Shown here piece after piece: positions 54,421 through 63,951 of a stretch of 64,000 nucleotides of DNA. Positions within the stretch are counted from its first letter, which is position 1. Every line of letters begins with the position of its first letter. The notes under the pieces are model-generated. The model did not search any database. It saw only the letters and a program-made list of their open reading frames with translations, and was not told the DNA's origin. Source of the stretch: Sphingomonas rhizophila (lineage in GTDB: Bacteria; Pseudomonadota; Alphaproteobacteria; Sphingomonadales; Sphingomonadaceae); the NCBI RefSeq assembly GCF_014396585.1, contig NZ_CP060717.1:434001-498000 (forward strand), given 5' to 3'. A program made the position numbers and the translations under genes.

Positions 54421-57044
54421 ATGACCGAGCTTGCCAAGACGTTCGAACCCGGCCCGATCGAGGCCAAATGGTATGCCCATTGGGAAGGCGAAGGGCTGTT
54501 CCGGCCCGAACGCCCGGACGCCGAGCCGTTCACCATCGTCATGCCGCCGCCGAACGTCACCGGCTCTCTGCATATCGGTCACGCGCTGGACAACACGCTG
54601 CAGGACGTGCTGGTCCGCATCGCGCGGATGCAGGGCAAGGACAGCCTGTGGGTCGTCGGCATGGACCACGCCGGTATCGCCACCCAGATGGTGGTCGAGC
54701 GCCAGCTGGATTCCGAGCAGGTCAAGCGCACCGACCTCGGCCGTGAGGCCTTCGTCGAGCGGGTGTGGCAATGGAAGGCCGAAAGCGGCGGCCAGATCAC
54801 CAAGCAGCTGCGACGCCTCGGCGCCTCGTGCGACTGGGCCAATGAGCGCTTCACAATGGACCCCGGCTTCTCCGCCGCGGTCACCAAGGTGTTCGTCGAG
54901 CTTTACCGGCGCGGCCTGCTCTATCGCGACAAGCGGCTCGTCAACTGGGACCCGCGTTTCCAGACCGCGATCAGCGACCTTGAGGTCGAGACCAAGGACA
55001 CGCCGGGCAAGTTCTGGACGCTGCGCTATCCCATCGAGGACGGCAGCGGGTTCGTGGAGGTCGCGACCACGCGCCCCGAAACAATGCTCGCCGACATGGC
55101 GGTCGCGGTGCACCCGGATGACGAGCGCTATGCGAACATTGTCGGCAAGAAGCTGAAGCAGCCGATCACCGGCCGCCTGATCCCGGTCATCACCGACGAA
55201 CACGCCGATCCCGAACTGGGCTCGGGCGCGGTCAAGATCACGCCGGGACACGACTTCAACGACTATGAGGTCGGCAAGCGGGCCGGGTTCAAGCCGGCCG
55301 AGATGCTCAACATGCTGAGCGCCGACGCCCATGTCTGCCAGACCGCCGACGGGCTGATCCCCGCCGACCTGATCGGGCTGGAACGGTTCGAGGCGCGCAA
55401 GGCTGTGGTGGCGCTGCTCGAAGCCGAGGGCGCGCTGGTCAAGGTCGAGGACCGCCAGATCGCGACGCCGTTCGGCGACCGCAGCGGCGTGGTGATCGAA
55501 CCGTGGCTCACCGACCAATGGTATGTCGACGCGGCCAAGCTGGCGGTGAAGCCACTGGAGGCGGTTCGCTCCGGCGAGATCGCGGTAGTGCCCGAAACCT
55601 GGAAGAAGACCTGGTACAACTGGCTGGAGAACATCCAGCCTTGGTGCGTGTCGCGCCAGCTGTGGTGGGGCCACCGCATCCCGGCGTGGTTCGATGCGGA
55701 CGGCAATGTTTTCGTGGCGGAAACATTTGAGCAGGCGCAAGCCGAGGCCGGTGACGGCGTCTCGCTTCGCCAGGACGAGGACGTGCTCGACACCTGGTTC
55801 AGTAGCGCGCTGTGGCCGTTCGCGACTCTCGGCTGGCCGGAACAGACGCACGACCTCAAGCGCCATTACCCCAACGACGTGCTAATTTCCGGCTTCGACA
55901 TCCTGTTCTTCTGGGACGCGCGGATGGCGATGCAGGGCTTTGAGTTCATGGGCGAGGCGCCGTGGAAGACGCTCTACCTTCATGGGCTGGTGCGCGATGC
56001 GACCGGTGCCAAAATGTCGAAATCCAAGGGCAACACCGTCGACCCGCTCGGCCTGATCGACCGCTTTGGCGCCGACGCGCTGCGGTTCACGCTGGCGGCG
56101 ATGGAAAGCCAGGGCCGCGACATCAAGCTCGATGAAAAGCGGGTCGAGGGCTACCGCAACTTCGCCACCAAGCTGTGGAACGCCGCACGCTTCTTGGCTG
56201 GCAATGGCGTCGGCGCCAGCGCCTCGATCAAGGCGCCGGACGCGACCCGCCCGGTTAACCGCTGGATCATCGGCGAGGTGGTCGCGACGCTCGACGCGAT
56301 GAACGCCGCCATCGCCGAACTTCGCTTCGACGGCATGGCCGACGCCATCTACCATTTCACTTGGGGCACCTTCTGCGACTGGTATGTGGAACTGGTGAAG
56401 GGCAGCTTCGACGACGAAACCCGCGCCGTCGCGGCGTGGGTGTTCGACCAGATCCTGGTCATGCTCCACCCGCTGATGCCGTTCGTCACCGAGGAACTGT
56501 GGCACGCGATGGGGACCGGCCCTACGACCTGATCGTCGCGAAATGGCCGCAGCCGGATGCGCAGGGCGACCCGCAAGCGAAGGCCGAGCTCGACTGGGTC
56601 ACGCGCCTGATCGGCGAACTTCGCTCAGCCCGGACCGAGCTCAACGTCCCGCCCTCGGCCAAGCTCAACCTGTTCGCGGGCGACGCCGACGCGGTCACCG
56701 CGGCACGGCTGGATTCGCAATTCGCGACGCTGCTCCGCATGGCGCGGCTGGAATCGATCCAGCTGTCGTCGTTCGCCGGCAGCGGTGCGGCGCAGGTGGT
56801 TGTCGACGGCGCGACCTATGCACTGCCGCTGGAGGGCGTGATCGATCTCGACGCCGAGAAGTCGCGTCTCGCCAAGGCGATCGCGGCGGCGGAGAAGGAC
56901 CGTGACAGCCTCGCCGCCCGGCTCGGCAACCCGGCGTTCGCGGAGCGGGCGAAGCCGGAGGCGGTCGTCAAGGCGCGCGAGGATCATGACGCCCGCGCCG
57001 CCGAGGCGGAGCGGCTGTCGGCGGCGCTGGCGAGGCTCGGTTAA
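54421..57044 (+). CDS. valS: Valyl-tRNA synthetase (frameshifted)
   Basis: Charges tRNA-Val. About 874 residues after correction: HIGH motif in [16 protein letters not shown] (residues about 41-56), editing domain, KMSKS in [16 protein letters not shown], anticodon-binding domain, and the C-terminal coiled coil. The frame breaks in the G4 run at 56511-56514; one added G restores [17 protein letters not shown]. The C-terminal TTAA is shared with the stop of the convergent kinase. Confidence 0.96.
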
Positions 57045-57927
57045 GCGGGCGCGGCGACGTCGATCGCCGCGTCGGCCACTTCGACCGTCACCGGTGTGCG
57101 CGCCGCGATTTCGCCGTCGATGCTGATCTTCTGGCGCGGGCGCGCCTCCAGCCGAAGCTTCTGGCCCCGCCATTCGGTGGTCGTCTGGGCGCGGTGGCGG
57201 AGCTTGAATAGGGTCGAGAACCAGCTCCAGGCGAGGCCCCACAGGCTTTTGCCGGTGACCGCCTGGATGACGATGTCGCCGCTGTCGAGCGACTGGTCCT
57301 CGACCAGCTCGACCCGCCGTGGTGCGTCCCGTTGGCGATCCGCGCCTCGGTCGCCCAGGTCTTGACCATCGTGCCGTCGTCAAGGGTGATGCGCAGCCGG
57401 AACGGCCGGAACAGGAAGGCGACCCGCGCCGCCCAGATCAGGTATCCGACCATCCCGAGATATTTCTTGAGCTTGTGCGGCACCGTGTCGGCGATCAGCG
57501 GCGAAAGGCCGAGCGCGGCGGCATTGACGAAATAGTCCCCGTCGATGACGCCAAGGTCGATCCGCTTGCGCCGGCCGTGCGCGATCACGTCGACCGCCGC
57601 ATCGAGGTCGGTGTCCATGCCCAGCGTCTTGGCAAAGCTGTTGGCGGTGCCCAGCGGCAGGATGGCGAACACCGTGTCCTTGCCGACGAAATGATCGACA
57701 TTGGACGACAGCGAACCGTCGCCACCGCCGACGATGACCATTGGCGCGCGATCGATGGCGTCGACGACGATCTTGTCCATCTGGTCCGGCTGGTCGACCG
57801 CGATGGCATCGATCAGCTCGACTCCCGCCGCGACCAGCTTGGAACGCGCGTCTTCGAACGCGGCCGCGCCGCGCCGGCTCATGGCATTGACGATCAGGAT
57901 CGCCTGGCGGGGAAGCGGCTTCGACAT
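57041..57927 (-). CDS. Diacylglycerol kinase catalytic-domain protein (frameshifted)
   Basis: Lipid kinase of the DAGK/YegS family, about 295 residues after correction. ILIVNAMSRRG near residue 10, VIVGGGDGSLSSNVDHF (the GGDGT-like ATP site), LPLGTANSFAKTLG, then the C-terminal beta domain. The frame breaks in a C3 run at 57313-57315; one added base restores HHGGVELVEDQSLDSGDI and a final ISIDGEIAARTPVTV. The ATG at 57927 is chosen. Substrate could be diacylglycerol, a sphingoid base or undecaprenol. The possible link to sphingolipids in sphingomonads is speculative. Confidence 0.9.
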
Positions 57928-57979
57928 CGGCAGCACAATGCATGGCCGGTGCGAAATCTCCGTTTCGCAATCGCAGCAA

Positions 57980-58007
57980 TTGACTCTTTGTCCCGTTCGG
58001 GCAATTT
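57980..58007 (+). promoter_or_regulatory. Candidate promoter of the metX-metB transcript
   Basis: TTGACT (57980-57985) and the weak CAATTT (58002-58007), spaced by 16 bases, lie just upstream of the riboswitch. The -35 matches the consensus in five of six positions; the -10 is poor. Confidence 0.4.
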
Positions 58008-58013
58008 CGGGGC

Positions 58014-58133
58014 ATCCATCGAGACCGGCTGAGGGACAGGCCCGAAGACGCCGGGGCAACCGGGGAGCAGCGCCAAACTGCTTTCAAAGGTGCCAAGTCC
58101 TGCGGGGACCTGAGTGTCCACCGGCAGATGGTC
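58014..58133 (+). ncRNA. SAM-I (S-box) riboswitch
   Basis: The S-box core is recognisable: P1 strand CCATC (58016-58020), GAGACCGGCTGAGGGACAGG, the CCCGAAGACGCCGGGGCAACC region (kink-turn and pseudoknot arm), then AAAGGTGCCAAGTCCTGC, a P4 stem (CTGC...GCAG), and the closing P1 strand GATGG (58127-58131). It lies 78 bases before the metX start. Downstream, GCCTC (58187-58191) can pair with GAGGC (58204-58208), masking the ribosome-binding site, so control is probably translational. No T run follows the GC-rich hairpin at 58142-58155. Confidence 0.9.
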
Positions 58134-58211
58134 TGGGCAGGTTCCCGCGCGGGAAATCGCCGCCCGCGCTGTCCGTCGCCCCGCAAGCCTCCTTGGACGT
58201 GAAGAGGCCGG

Positions 58212-59201
58212 GTGAACGCGATGCTGAAGACACTGACACGAACCGCGACGGACGACGGGTCATTGCCCGATGCCGGACGGTTCACGGTCGAAATGCATTT
58301 GCCGCTCCATCATGGCGGAGAGGCCGAAGTCGCCATTCGCGCCGAGGTCGTTGGCCCCGCGCGTGCTCCGGTGCTGCTTGCCGCCGGCGGCATTTCCGCC
58401 GGCCGCCATGTCCTCGCCAACCGCCTCGACCCCTCGGACGGGTGGTGGCAGTGCCAGGCGGGATCCTTCGCCGGCCATCGCCTGCTGGCGATCGACTTCC
58501 TTGCCGCCGACGGAACGCTCGACCGGCCGGTCGACACTCGCGACCAGGCCCGCGCGATGCTCGCCGTCATGGATTACCTCGGGATCGCTCATGCCGCCGG
58601 CTTCGTTGGTGCGAGCTACGGCGCGATGGTCGGGATGCAGCTTGCAGTGATCGCCCCGCACCGCGTCGGCGGCCTGCTGGCGATCAGCGCCGCGCACCGC
58701 GCCCATCCCTTCTCCAGCGCCCAGCGCGCGTTGCAACGGCAGGCGATCGAGCTTGGCGAGCGGTTCGGCGATCCGGCGGCGGGCGTCGCGCTGGCGCGCA
58801 AGTTCGCCATCCTTACCTACCGGTCGGCGGCCGAGTTCGAGGGCCGTTTCCGCGACGCGCCGCGCGTCGGCACCGGTCGCGCCAAGGTCTCGGCCGAACC
58901 CTATCTCGACCATCAGGGCGACCGGCATTGCCGACGGATGAGCGCCGCCGCCTACCGCCGCCTGTCGGAATCGATTGACCTTCACTGCATAGAGCCCGGC
59001 AACATCGCCGTGCCGGCCACCTTCGTCGCGGTCGAAAGCGACGCGCTGGTGCCGATCGCCGATATCGCCCGCGCCGCGACCGGCGCGCCGCTCGGGAGGC
59101 TGGTGACCATCGCCTCGCGCTTCGGCCACGACGCCTTCCTCAAGGAAGACGCCGCCATCGCCGCGATCCTCGACACCTTCCTCACATCAATGGGGGCCTA
59201 A
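58212..59201 (+). CDS. metX: Homoserine O-acyltransferase (MetX family)
   Basis: Alpha/beta-hydrolase fold acyltransferase, the first step of methionine synthesis. 329 residues from a GTG, or 326 from an ATG at 58221; GAAGAGG at 58201-58207 fits either. Oxyanion region AAGGISAGRH near residue 58, nucleophile S135 in GASYGAMVGMQ, and the His in FGHDAFLKE near 305. The short form with GGISAGR resembles the Xanthomonas-type enzymes that use succinyl-CoA, and the metB that follows also suits O-succinylhomoserine. Acetyl specificity cannot be excluded. Confidence 0.88.
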   Translation: MNAMLKTLTRTATDDGSLPDAGRFTVEMHLPLHHGGEAEVAIRAEVVGPARAPVLLAAGGISAGRHVLANRLDPSDGWWQCQAGSFAGHRLLAIDFLAADGTLDRPVDTRDQARAMLAVMDYLGIAHAAGFVGASYGAMVGMQLAVIAPHRVGGLLAISAAHRAHPFSSAQRALQRQAIELGERFGDPAAGVALARKFAILTYRSAAEFEGRFRDAPRVGTGRAKVSAEPYLDHQGDRHCRRMSAAAYRRLSESIDLHCIEPGNIAVPATFVAVESDALVPIADIARAATGAPLGRLVTIASRFGHDAFLKEDAAIAAILDTFLTSMGA

Positions 59202-59204
59202 CGA

Positions 59205-60388
59205 ATGACCCGCAAGCGCCTGTCCACCACCGCGGTCCGCGCCGGGATCGACACCGATACGCAATTCGGTGCGGTCGTTCCGCCGGTCGTCCTGTCGACC
59301 AATTTCACCTTCGAAGGTTTGGGCGCCAAGCGGCCCTACGACTACAGCCGCAGCGGCAACCCGACCCGCGACCTGCTCGGCAACGCCCTCGCCGAGCTGG
59401 AGGGCGGCGCGGGATCGGTCGTGACGTCGAGCGGAATGGCCGCGGTCGGACTTGTCCTCCAGGCGCTGCTCAAGCCGGGCGACCGACTGCTCGTCCCGCA
59501 CGACTGCTACGGCGGCAGCTGGCGGCTGTTCCAGGCGCTCGCCAATCGTGGCGCTTACATTCTCGACACGGTCGATTTCACCGACGAGGACGCGCTGGCC
59601 GCCGCGATCGCGGAAAAGCCAACCATCGTCTGGATCGAAACACCGTCGAACCCGCTGCTCCGCATAACCGACCTTGCTGCCACCGCCGACCTGGCCAAGT
59701 CGGTCGGCGCGATCGTCGTCGCTGACAACACCTTCCTGTCGCCGGCGTTGCAGCGGCCGATCGAGCATGGCGCCGACATCGTCGTTCATTCGACCACCAA
59801 ATATCTGAACGGCCACAGCGACATCGTCGGCGGCGCCGCCATCGCCAGGGATGCCGCGCTGCTGGAAACGCTGGCGTGGTGGGGCAATTGCCTTGGGCTG
59901 ACCGGGTCGCCGTTCGACAGCTTCCTGACGCTTCGCGGCCTGCGCACGCTCGACGCGCGACTCCGCATCCACCAGGAAAATGCTATGGCCATCGCGGAGC
60001 TGCTATCGGCCCACCGCGCCGTGTCGCGGCTGCATTTCCCGGCTGCGTCGGCCATCCCGGCCATCAGATCGCGAGGAAGCAGCAGGACGGCTTCGGGGCG
60101 ATGATCTCGTTCGAGTTGGCCAACGGCGAGGCGGGCGTCCGCGCCTTCCTCGACGGACTGCGCTTTTTCAGCCTCGCGGAATCCCTGGGCGGGGTCGAAA
60201 GCCTGGTCGCGCACCCGGCGACGATGACCCACGCCGCGATGGACGAGGAGGCGCGGCGCAAGGCTGGGATCGGTCCGGGCCTGCTCCGCCTGTCGGTCGG
60301 CATCGAACATGCCGACGACCTCACCGCCGACCTGATCGCCGGGCTTGACCGGGCGGCGCTGGCCACGCCGAACCGGTCCGCCGCCTGA
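59205..60388 (+). CDS. metB: Cystathionine gamma-synthase (frameshifted)
   Basis: PLP enzyme joining cysteine to O-acylhomoserine. It resembles E. coli MetB along its length: YDYSRSGNPTRD, GMAAVGLVLQALLKPGD, PHDCYGGSWRLF, ETPSNPLLR, and the PLP Lys K199 in HSTTKYLNGHSD. The frame breaks in a C3 run at 60038-60040; one added C gives HFPGCVGHPGHQIARKQQDG and continues to LAESLGGVESLVAHPATMTH, about 394 residues. Three bases after metX, so both are under riboswitch control. Confidence 0.95.
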
Positions 60389-60427
60389 CGCTGGCGCGGT
60401 GGGGCAGGGGGCGCTAACAGGCGCGCC

Positions 60428-61438
60428 ATGTCCCAAGCTTCCTTCCCGGCCCAGTCTTTTCCTGCAACGCGCATGCGGCGCGGCCGCTCCAGCCCCTGGA
60501 TCCGCGAGATGCTGGCGGAACACCGGCTGCATCCCAGCGACCTCATCTGGCCGCTCTTCATCGCCGACGGCAAGGGCGCGGAGGAGCCGGTTGCCAGCCT
60601 TCCCGGCGTGTCGCGCTGGTCGGTCGACCGGCTTGCGGACCGCGCCCGCGAAGCGCACTCGCTGGGTATCCCGTGCCTCGCCCTGTTCCCCAACACGCCG
60701 CCCGCTTTGCGCAGCGAGCGTGCCGAGGAAGCGCTCAACCGCGACAACCTCGTCTGTCGCGCCATCCGCGCCATCAAGGACGCGGTGCCGGACATCGGAG
60801 TACTGACCGACGTCGCGCTCGACCCTTATACCGCTCATGGCCATGACGGGCTGGTCGACGCGGCGGGCTATGTCCTCAATGACGAAACCACCGAGATCCT
60901 GACCGGCCAGGCGCTGGTCCAGGCCGAGGCGGGGGCCGACATCGTCGCCCCGTCGGACATGATGGACGGGCGTGTCGGTGCGATCCGCGAGGCGCTGGAA
61001 GCGGGCGGCCATCGCAACGTCGCGATCATGGCCTACGCCGCCAAATACGCCTCCGCCTTCTATGGCCCGTTCCGCGACGCTGTCGGCTCGCGCGGCCTGC
61101 TGAAAGGCGACAAGCGGGGGTACCAGATGGACCCGGCCAACGGCGGCGAGGCGCTGCGCGAAGTCGCGCTCGACCTGGCCGAAGGCGCGGACATGGTGAT
61201 GGTGAAGCCCGGCCTGCCCTACCTCGACGTCGTTGCCCGGGTGAAGGATGCGTTCGGGGTCCCGACCTTCGCCTACCAGGTGTCGGGCGAGTATGCGATG
61301 ATCGAAGCCGCGGTCGCCGCCGGCGCCGGGGAGCGTGACGCGCTGATCCTCGAAACGCTGATGAGCTTCAAGCGGGCAGGCGCGACGGGCGTTTTGACCT
61401 ACCACGCGCTCGACGCGGCGCGCCTCCTCCATGGCTAG
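60428..61438 (+). CDS. hemB: Porphobilinogen synthase (5-aminolevulinate dehydratase)
   Basis: Condenses two 5-aminolevulinates to porphobilinogen in haem synthesis. 336 residues; Schiff-base lysines K206 in YAAKYAS and K260 in MVKPG. The metal region reads DVALDPYTAHGHDG without the three zinc cysteines, as in the Mg-dependent alphaproteobacterial type. It overlaps the following GNAT gene by eight bases. Confidence 0.96.
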   Translation: MSQASFPAQSFPATRMRRGRSSPWIREMLAEHRLHPSDLIWPLFIADGKGAEEPVASLPGVSRWSVDRLADRAREAHSLGIPCLALFPNTPPALRSERAEEALNRDNLVCRAIRAIKDAVPDIGVLTDVALDPYTAHGHDGLVDAAGYVLNDETTEILTGQALVQAEAGADIVAPSDMMDGRVGAIREALEAGGHRNVAIMAYAAKYASAFYGPFRDAVGSRGLLKGDKRGYQMDPANGGEALREVALDLAEGADMVMVKPGLPYLDVVARVKDAFGVPTFAYQVSGEYAMIEAAVAAGAGERDALILETLMSFKRAGATGVLTYHALDAARLLHG

Positions 61439-61997
61439 CACGATCGTCGAAACCGGGCGGCTTCGGCTGCGCGAATGGGACAACGCCGACGAGGCCAGCT
61501 TCTACGCGGTGATGAATACGCCGGCGGTAATGCGGCACCTCGGCGGCGTGCAGACCCCCGACCAGTGGCACGCGGCCTACGAGCGGCTGCGCGGGTACCA
61601 GCGCGATTTCGGCTTCACCTTCTGGATCGTCGAACGGCTAGGCGATGGCGAACTGCAGGGCTTTTGCGGCCTGAAGCGGGTCAATTACGACGGCGCCCCC
61701 AATCCCGGCGAGTGCGAAATCGGCTGGCGCCTTCGCGAAAGCGCGTGGGGGCAGGGGATCGCCAAGGAAGCGGCCATCGCCACGCTCGACCTTGCCTTCG
61801 GCCGCTTCGCCGAACCGAGCGCGGTCGCACTGACGTTCGACGCCAACGGATCGAGCTGGGGGCTAATGGAGCGGCTGGGCATGACCTACGACCCTGCGCT
61901 CGATTTCGTCGATCCGCGATTCCCCGACGACATCGTCAAGCAGTGGCGGATGACCGCCGCCGACTGGCCGGCGGCACGCGCGGTGGCGCTCGCCTAG
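61431..61997 (+). CDS. GNAT family N-acetyltransferase (RimJ/RimL type)
   Basis: A 188-residue acetyltransferase. LRLREWDNADEASFYAVM start, GECEIGWRLRESAWGQGIAKEAA (acetyl-CoA loop region, about residues 97-119), and the C-terminal SSWGLMERLGM block are typical. Substrate unknown. Its stop shares the palindrome CTAG with the stop of the convergent lipoprotein gene. Confidence 0.87.
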   Translation: MASTIVETGRLRLREWDNADEASFYAVMNTPAVMRHLGGVQTPDQWHAAYERLRGYQRDFGFTFWIVERLGDGELQGFCGLKRVNYDGAPNPGECEIGWRLRESAWGQGIAKEAAIATLDLAFGRFAEPSAVALTFDANGSSWGLMERLGMTYDPALDFVDPRFPDDIVKQWRMTAADWPAARAVALA

Positions 61998-62503
61998 CCG
62001 CCGAGGCGCGCCGTCAGCTCGCTGATCACCGCGGCCTGCGCCTCGTCGATCGCGCTGACCCGTGCCGCCGCCTGCTCGATGGCGATCCGGTCGCCGGCGG
62101 GAAGGCCGCCCCGTTGCGCCAGCGCCTGCGCGCCGACCGCGTCGACGTCGCCCATCGCCCTGGTGACCGGCGCACGCGACTTGACCAGTGCAGACAGCGC
62201 CTGCTGCGCCACGATCCAGCTTTCGCTCTGCGGCGCACCGGCGGCGTTGGCGGCGTTGCGCGCGATGGCTGCCTGCGCGTCGAAGCCCGACCGGCCCGCC
62301 TCGGCGTCCGCCACCAGCCGTGCCAGCGTCGCCGCCAGTGCCGGCGACACCGGACCGGCCTTCTCCTCGGACGGGATCGGCAGGCGGGGGTCGATCGCCT
62401 CGGCCGCGCGCGGGGCCAGCCGGACGCTGGGGTCGGGCCCGCCGGTGCACGCGGCGACCGCGAGGGCGAGGGCTGCGAGGATCGGGAGCGCGCGAAGCAT
62501 CAT
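61994..62503 (-). CDS. Ala-rich predicted lipoprotein of unknown function
   Basis: A 169-residue protein with a lipoprotein signal (MMLRALPILAALALAVAAC, lipobox VAAC), a short Pro-rich linker and a helical Ala-rich domain with repeated AxAA patterns (ATLARLVADAEAGRSGFDAQ). No known domain. The two adjacent ATGs at 62503 and 62500 are equally possible starts. Confidence 0.7.
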   Translation of the reverse strand: MMLRALPILAALALAVAACTGGPDPSVRLAPRAAEAIDPRLPIPSEEKAGPVSPALAATLARLVADAEAGRSGFDAQAAIARNAANAAGAPQSESWIVAQQALSALVKSRAPVTRAMGDVDAVGAQALAQRGGLPAGDRIAIEQAAARVSAIDEAQAAVISELTARLGG

Positions 62504-62606
62504 TGCGCCCGTCCTATGCGGCCCGCGCGGCGAGGGCAATCAGGCAGGAAAATCCCCCGCGGGGGTTGCGCCCCTCGAACCATCCCCCTATTGGCCTCCC
62601 CGGCAC

Positions 62607-62683
62607 GCGCCCGTAGCTCAGCTGGATAGAGCATCAGACTACGAATCTGAGGGTCGGACGTTCGAATCGTTCCGGGCGCGCCA
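62607..62683 (+). tRNA. tRNA-Arg (anticodon ACG)
   Basis: A 77-base cloverleaf with encoded CCA. Acceptor stem GCGCCCG/CGGGCGC, D arm GCTC-AGCTGGATA-GAGC, anticodon arm CAGACT-ACG-AATCTG, T arm with GTTCGAATC. The A34 would be deaminated to inosine by TadA. TTTTCTT follows after the CCA, which could help termination. Confidence 0.97.
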
Positions 62684-63026
62684 TTTTCTTGATTGACCCA
62701 CGTCCGGTGCCGGTTGCTGGCGGTCGCCCGTTCCCCGAGCGGCATATGCACGTCCTCCGCTCGTCGCGGCACCTTCCCAGCCCGACCAGTCCCATCAGAA
62801 CTCTCGCCGCAACGCCAGCCAAGGCGAGGGCGTCTCTCCGGGTCCTTACGCTCCGTGAGCGGCGGGCTTTCACAAAGAGGAGCAGCGGCAAAATTTTGGG
62901 ATGAGCCTGCGCACTTGATTAACGATCCCGGCCTAAGCGCGGCCCCGGCTCAATGTTGGCCGGGTAACGGGGAATGGAGATGAACGGGGTGGGTACGCGA
63001 GATCTTGGGAACCGGATTTCTTCTGG
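62684..63026. other. Intergenic stretch without a supported gene
   Basis: 343 bases between tRNA-Arg and the M48 peptidase gene. Short open frames here overlap the tRNA in antisense and look spurious. No clear terminator, repeat or promoter beyond the T-rich bases after the tRNA. The peptidase promoter should lie here. The frame of the peptidase is open upstream of its ATG, so its true start could be inside this stretch. Confidence 0.5.
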
Positions 63027-63872
63027 ATGTGGTTCGTCGCCGTCAACGCGACGCTTCTGATCGGGATCATATGGGTCGGCGCTGTCGGGCTGTTTGCACC
63101 CGTCATCGGCATCGGTGGCGCGTTTCTGTCCCTTCTTTTCGCGAAGGCACTCGCAATCCGGGCGCATGGCATCAAGCTGATCGAGCCGATGAATCCACGT
63201 TCCGGTGCTGAGCGTGAATTGCTCGACATGATAACCGATCTTGCGGGTCGAGCAGGCCTTGAACACGTTCCGGCCGTTGGCGTCTACGCCAGCCCTGACC
63301 TGAATGCCTTTGCCACGGGGACCAACCAAAAGGGATCTTTGGTCGCCTTCACAGATCGATTGCTCGAAGAGCTGCCAGCCGAGGAAATCCGCGCTGTTGC
63401 CGCTCACGAGATTGCCCACATCGCCAACCGTGACATGCTGGCCATGGTGCTGCTGCAAGGCGCAATCAACTCGATCATCATCGCGATCGTGGTACCGATC
63501 AGCTTCATGCGCTTCTTCGTCGATAGCTCCGACAAGTATGGAGTGATGCTCGATGGCCTGCTTTGGCTCCTCAAGGCGGCGCTTGCGCTAGTGCTGACCT
63601 TTCTTGGGAGTCTGCTCGTAAAAGCCTTCTCAAGGCGGCGAGAGCTGCGTGCAGATGCGTTGGCTGCACGACTGTGCGGAAGCGGTTCAATGATCGCGGC
63701 ACTGAAATCCATCGATCGAGATACTGCGATCATTCCGCGCGCGCAGCTCGGCTACGCTGCATTCAAGATTGCCGGCGGCTCTTCGTGGGGCGAGTGGTTC
63801 TCCACCCATCCAAGCATGGCACGCCGTATCGCCAACCTGGATTCGCTTCCCCATGGGCCGGTGGAAGGATGA
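63027..63872 (+). CDS. M48 family (HtpX-like) membrane zinc metallopeptidase
   Basis: A 281-residue integral-membrane peptidase. Two N-terminal helices (about residues 3-45), a catalytic domain with NAFATGTNQKGSLVAFTDRLL and the zinc motif HEIAHIANRD near residue 132, two further helices (about 150-195), then the downstream Glu ligand region RRRELRADALAARLCG. The C-terminus contains the HPSMARRIANL block. HtpX-type proteins degrade damaged membrane proteins under stress. The start is uncertain: no good ribosome-binding site precedes the ATG at 63027. Its composition is A/T-richer than most of the window. Confidence 0.88.
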   Translation: MWFVAVNATLLIGIIWVGAVGLFAPVIGIGGAFLSLLFAKALAIRAHGIKLIEPMNPRSGAERELLDMITDLAGRAGLEHVPAVGVYASPDLNAFATGTNQKGSLVAFTDRLLEELPAEEIRAVAAHEIAHIANRDMLAMVLLQGAINSIIIAIVVPISFMRFFVDSSDKYGVMLDGLLWLLKAALALVLTFLGSLLVKAFSRRRELRADALAARLCGSGSMIAALKSIDRDTAIIPRAQLGYAAFKIAGGSSWGEWFSTHPSMARRIANLDSLPHGPVEG

Positions 63873-63918
63873 GCTGTTTGTCGACGCCGCCTGACGTGGA
63901 CCATCGTTGATCAGTTCA

Positions 63919-63951
63919 GCAGTGAGGGTGGGCTGCAGGCCCCCTCACTGC
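63919..63951. terminator. Hairpin after the M48 peptidase gene
   Basis: GCAGTGAGGG at 63919-63928 pairs with CCCTCACTGC at 63942-63951, a perfect 10-bp stem with a GC-rich inner loop, 46 bases after the stop. No T run follows, so it may be a weak or factor-dependent terminator. Confidence 0.45.

Noticed and set aside
62500..62891. Short minus-strand frames across tRNA-Arg
   Set aside because: Translations such as PERFERPT come from the antisense of a tRNA and are a well-known spurious annotation.
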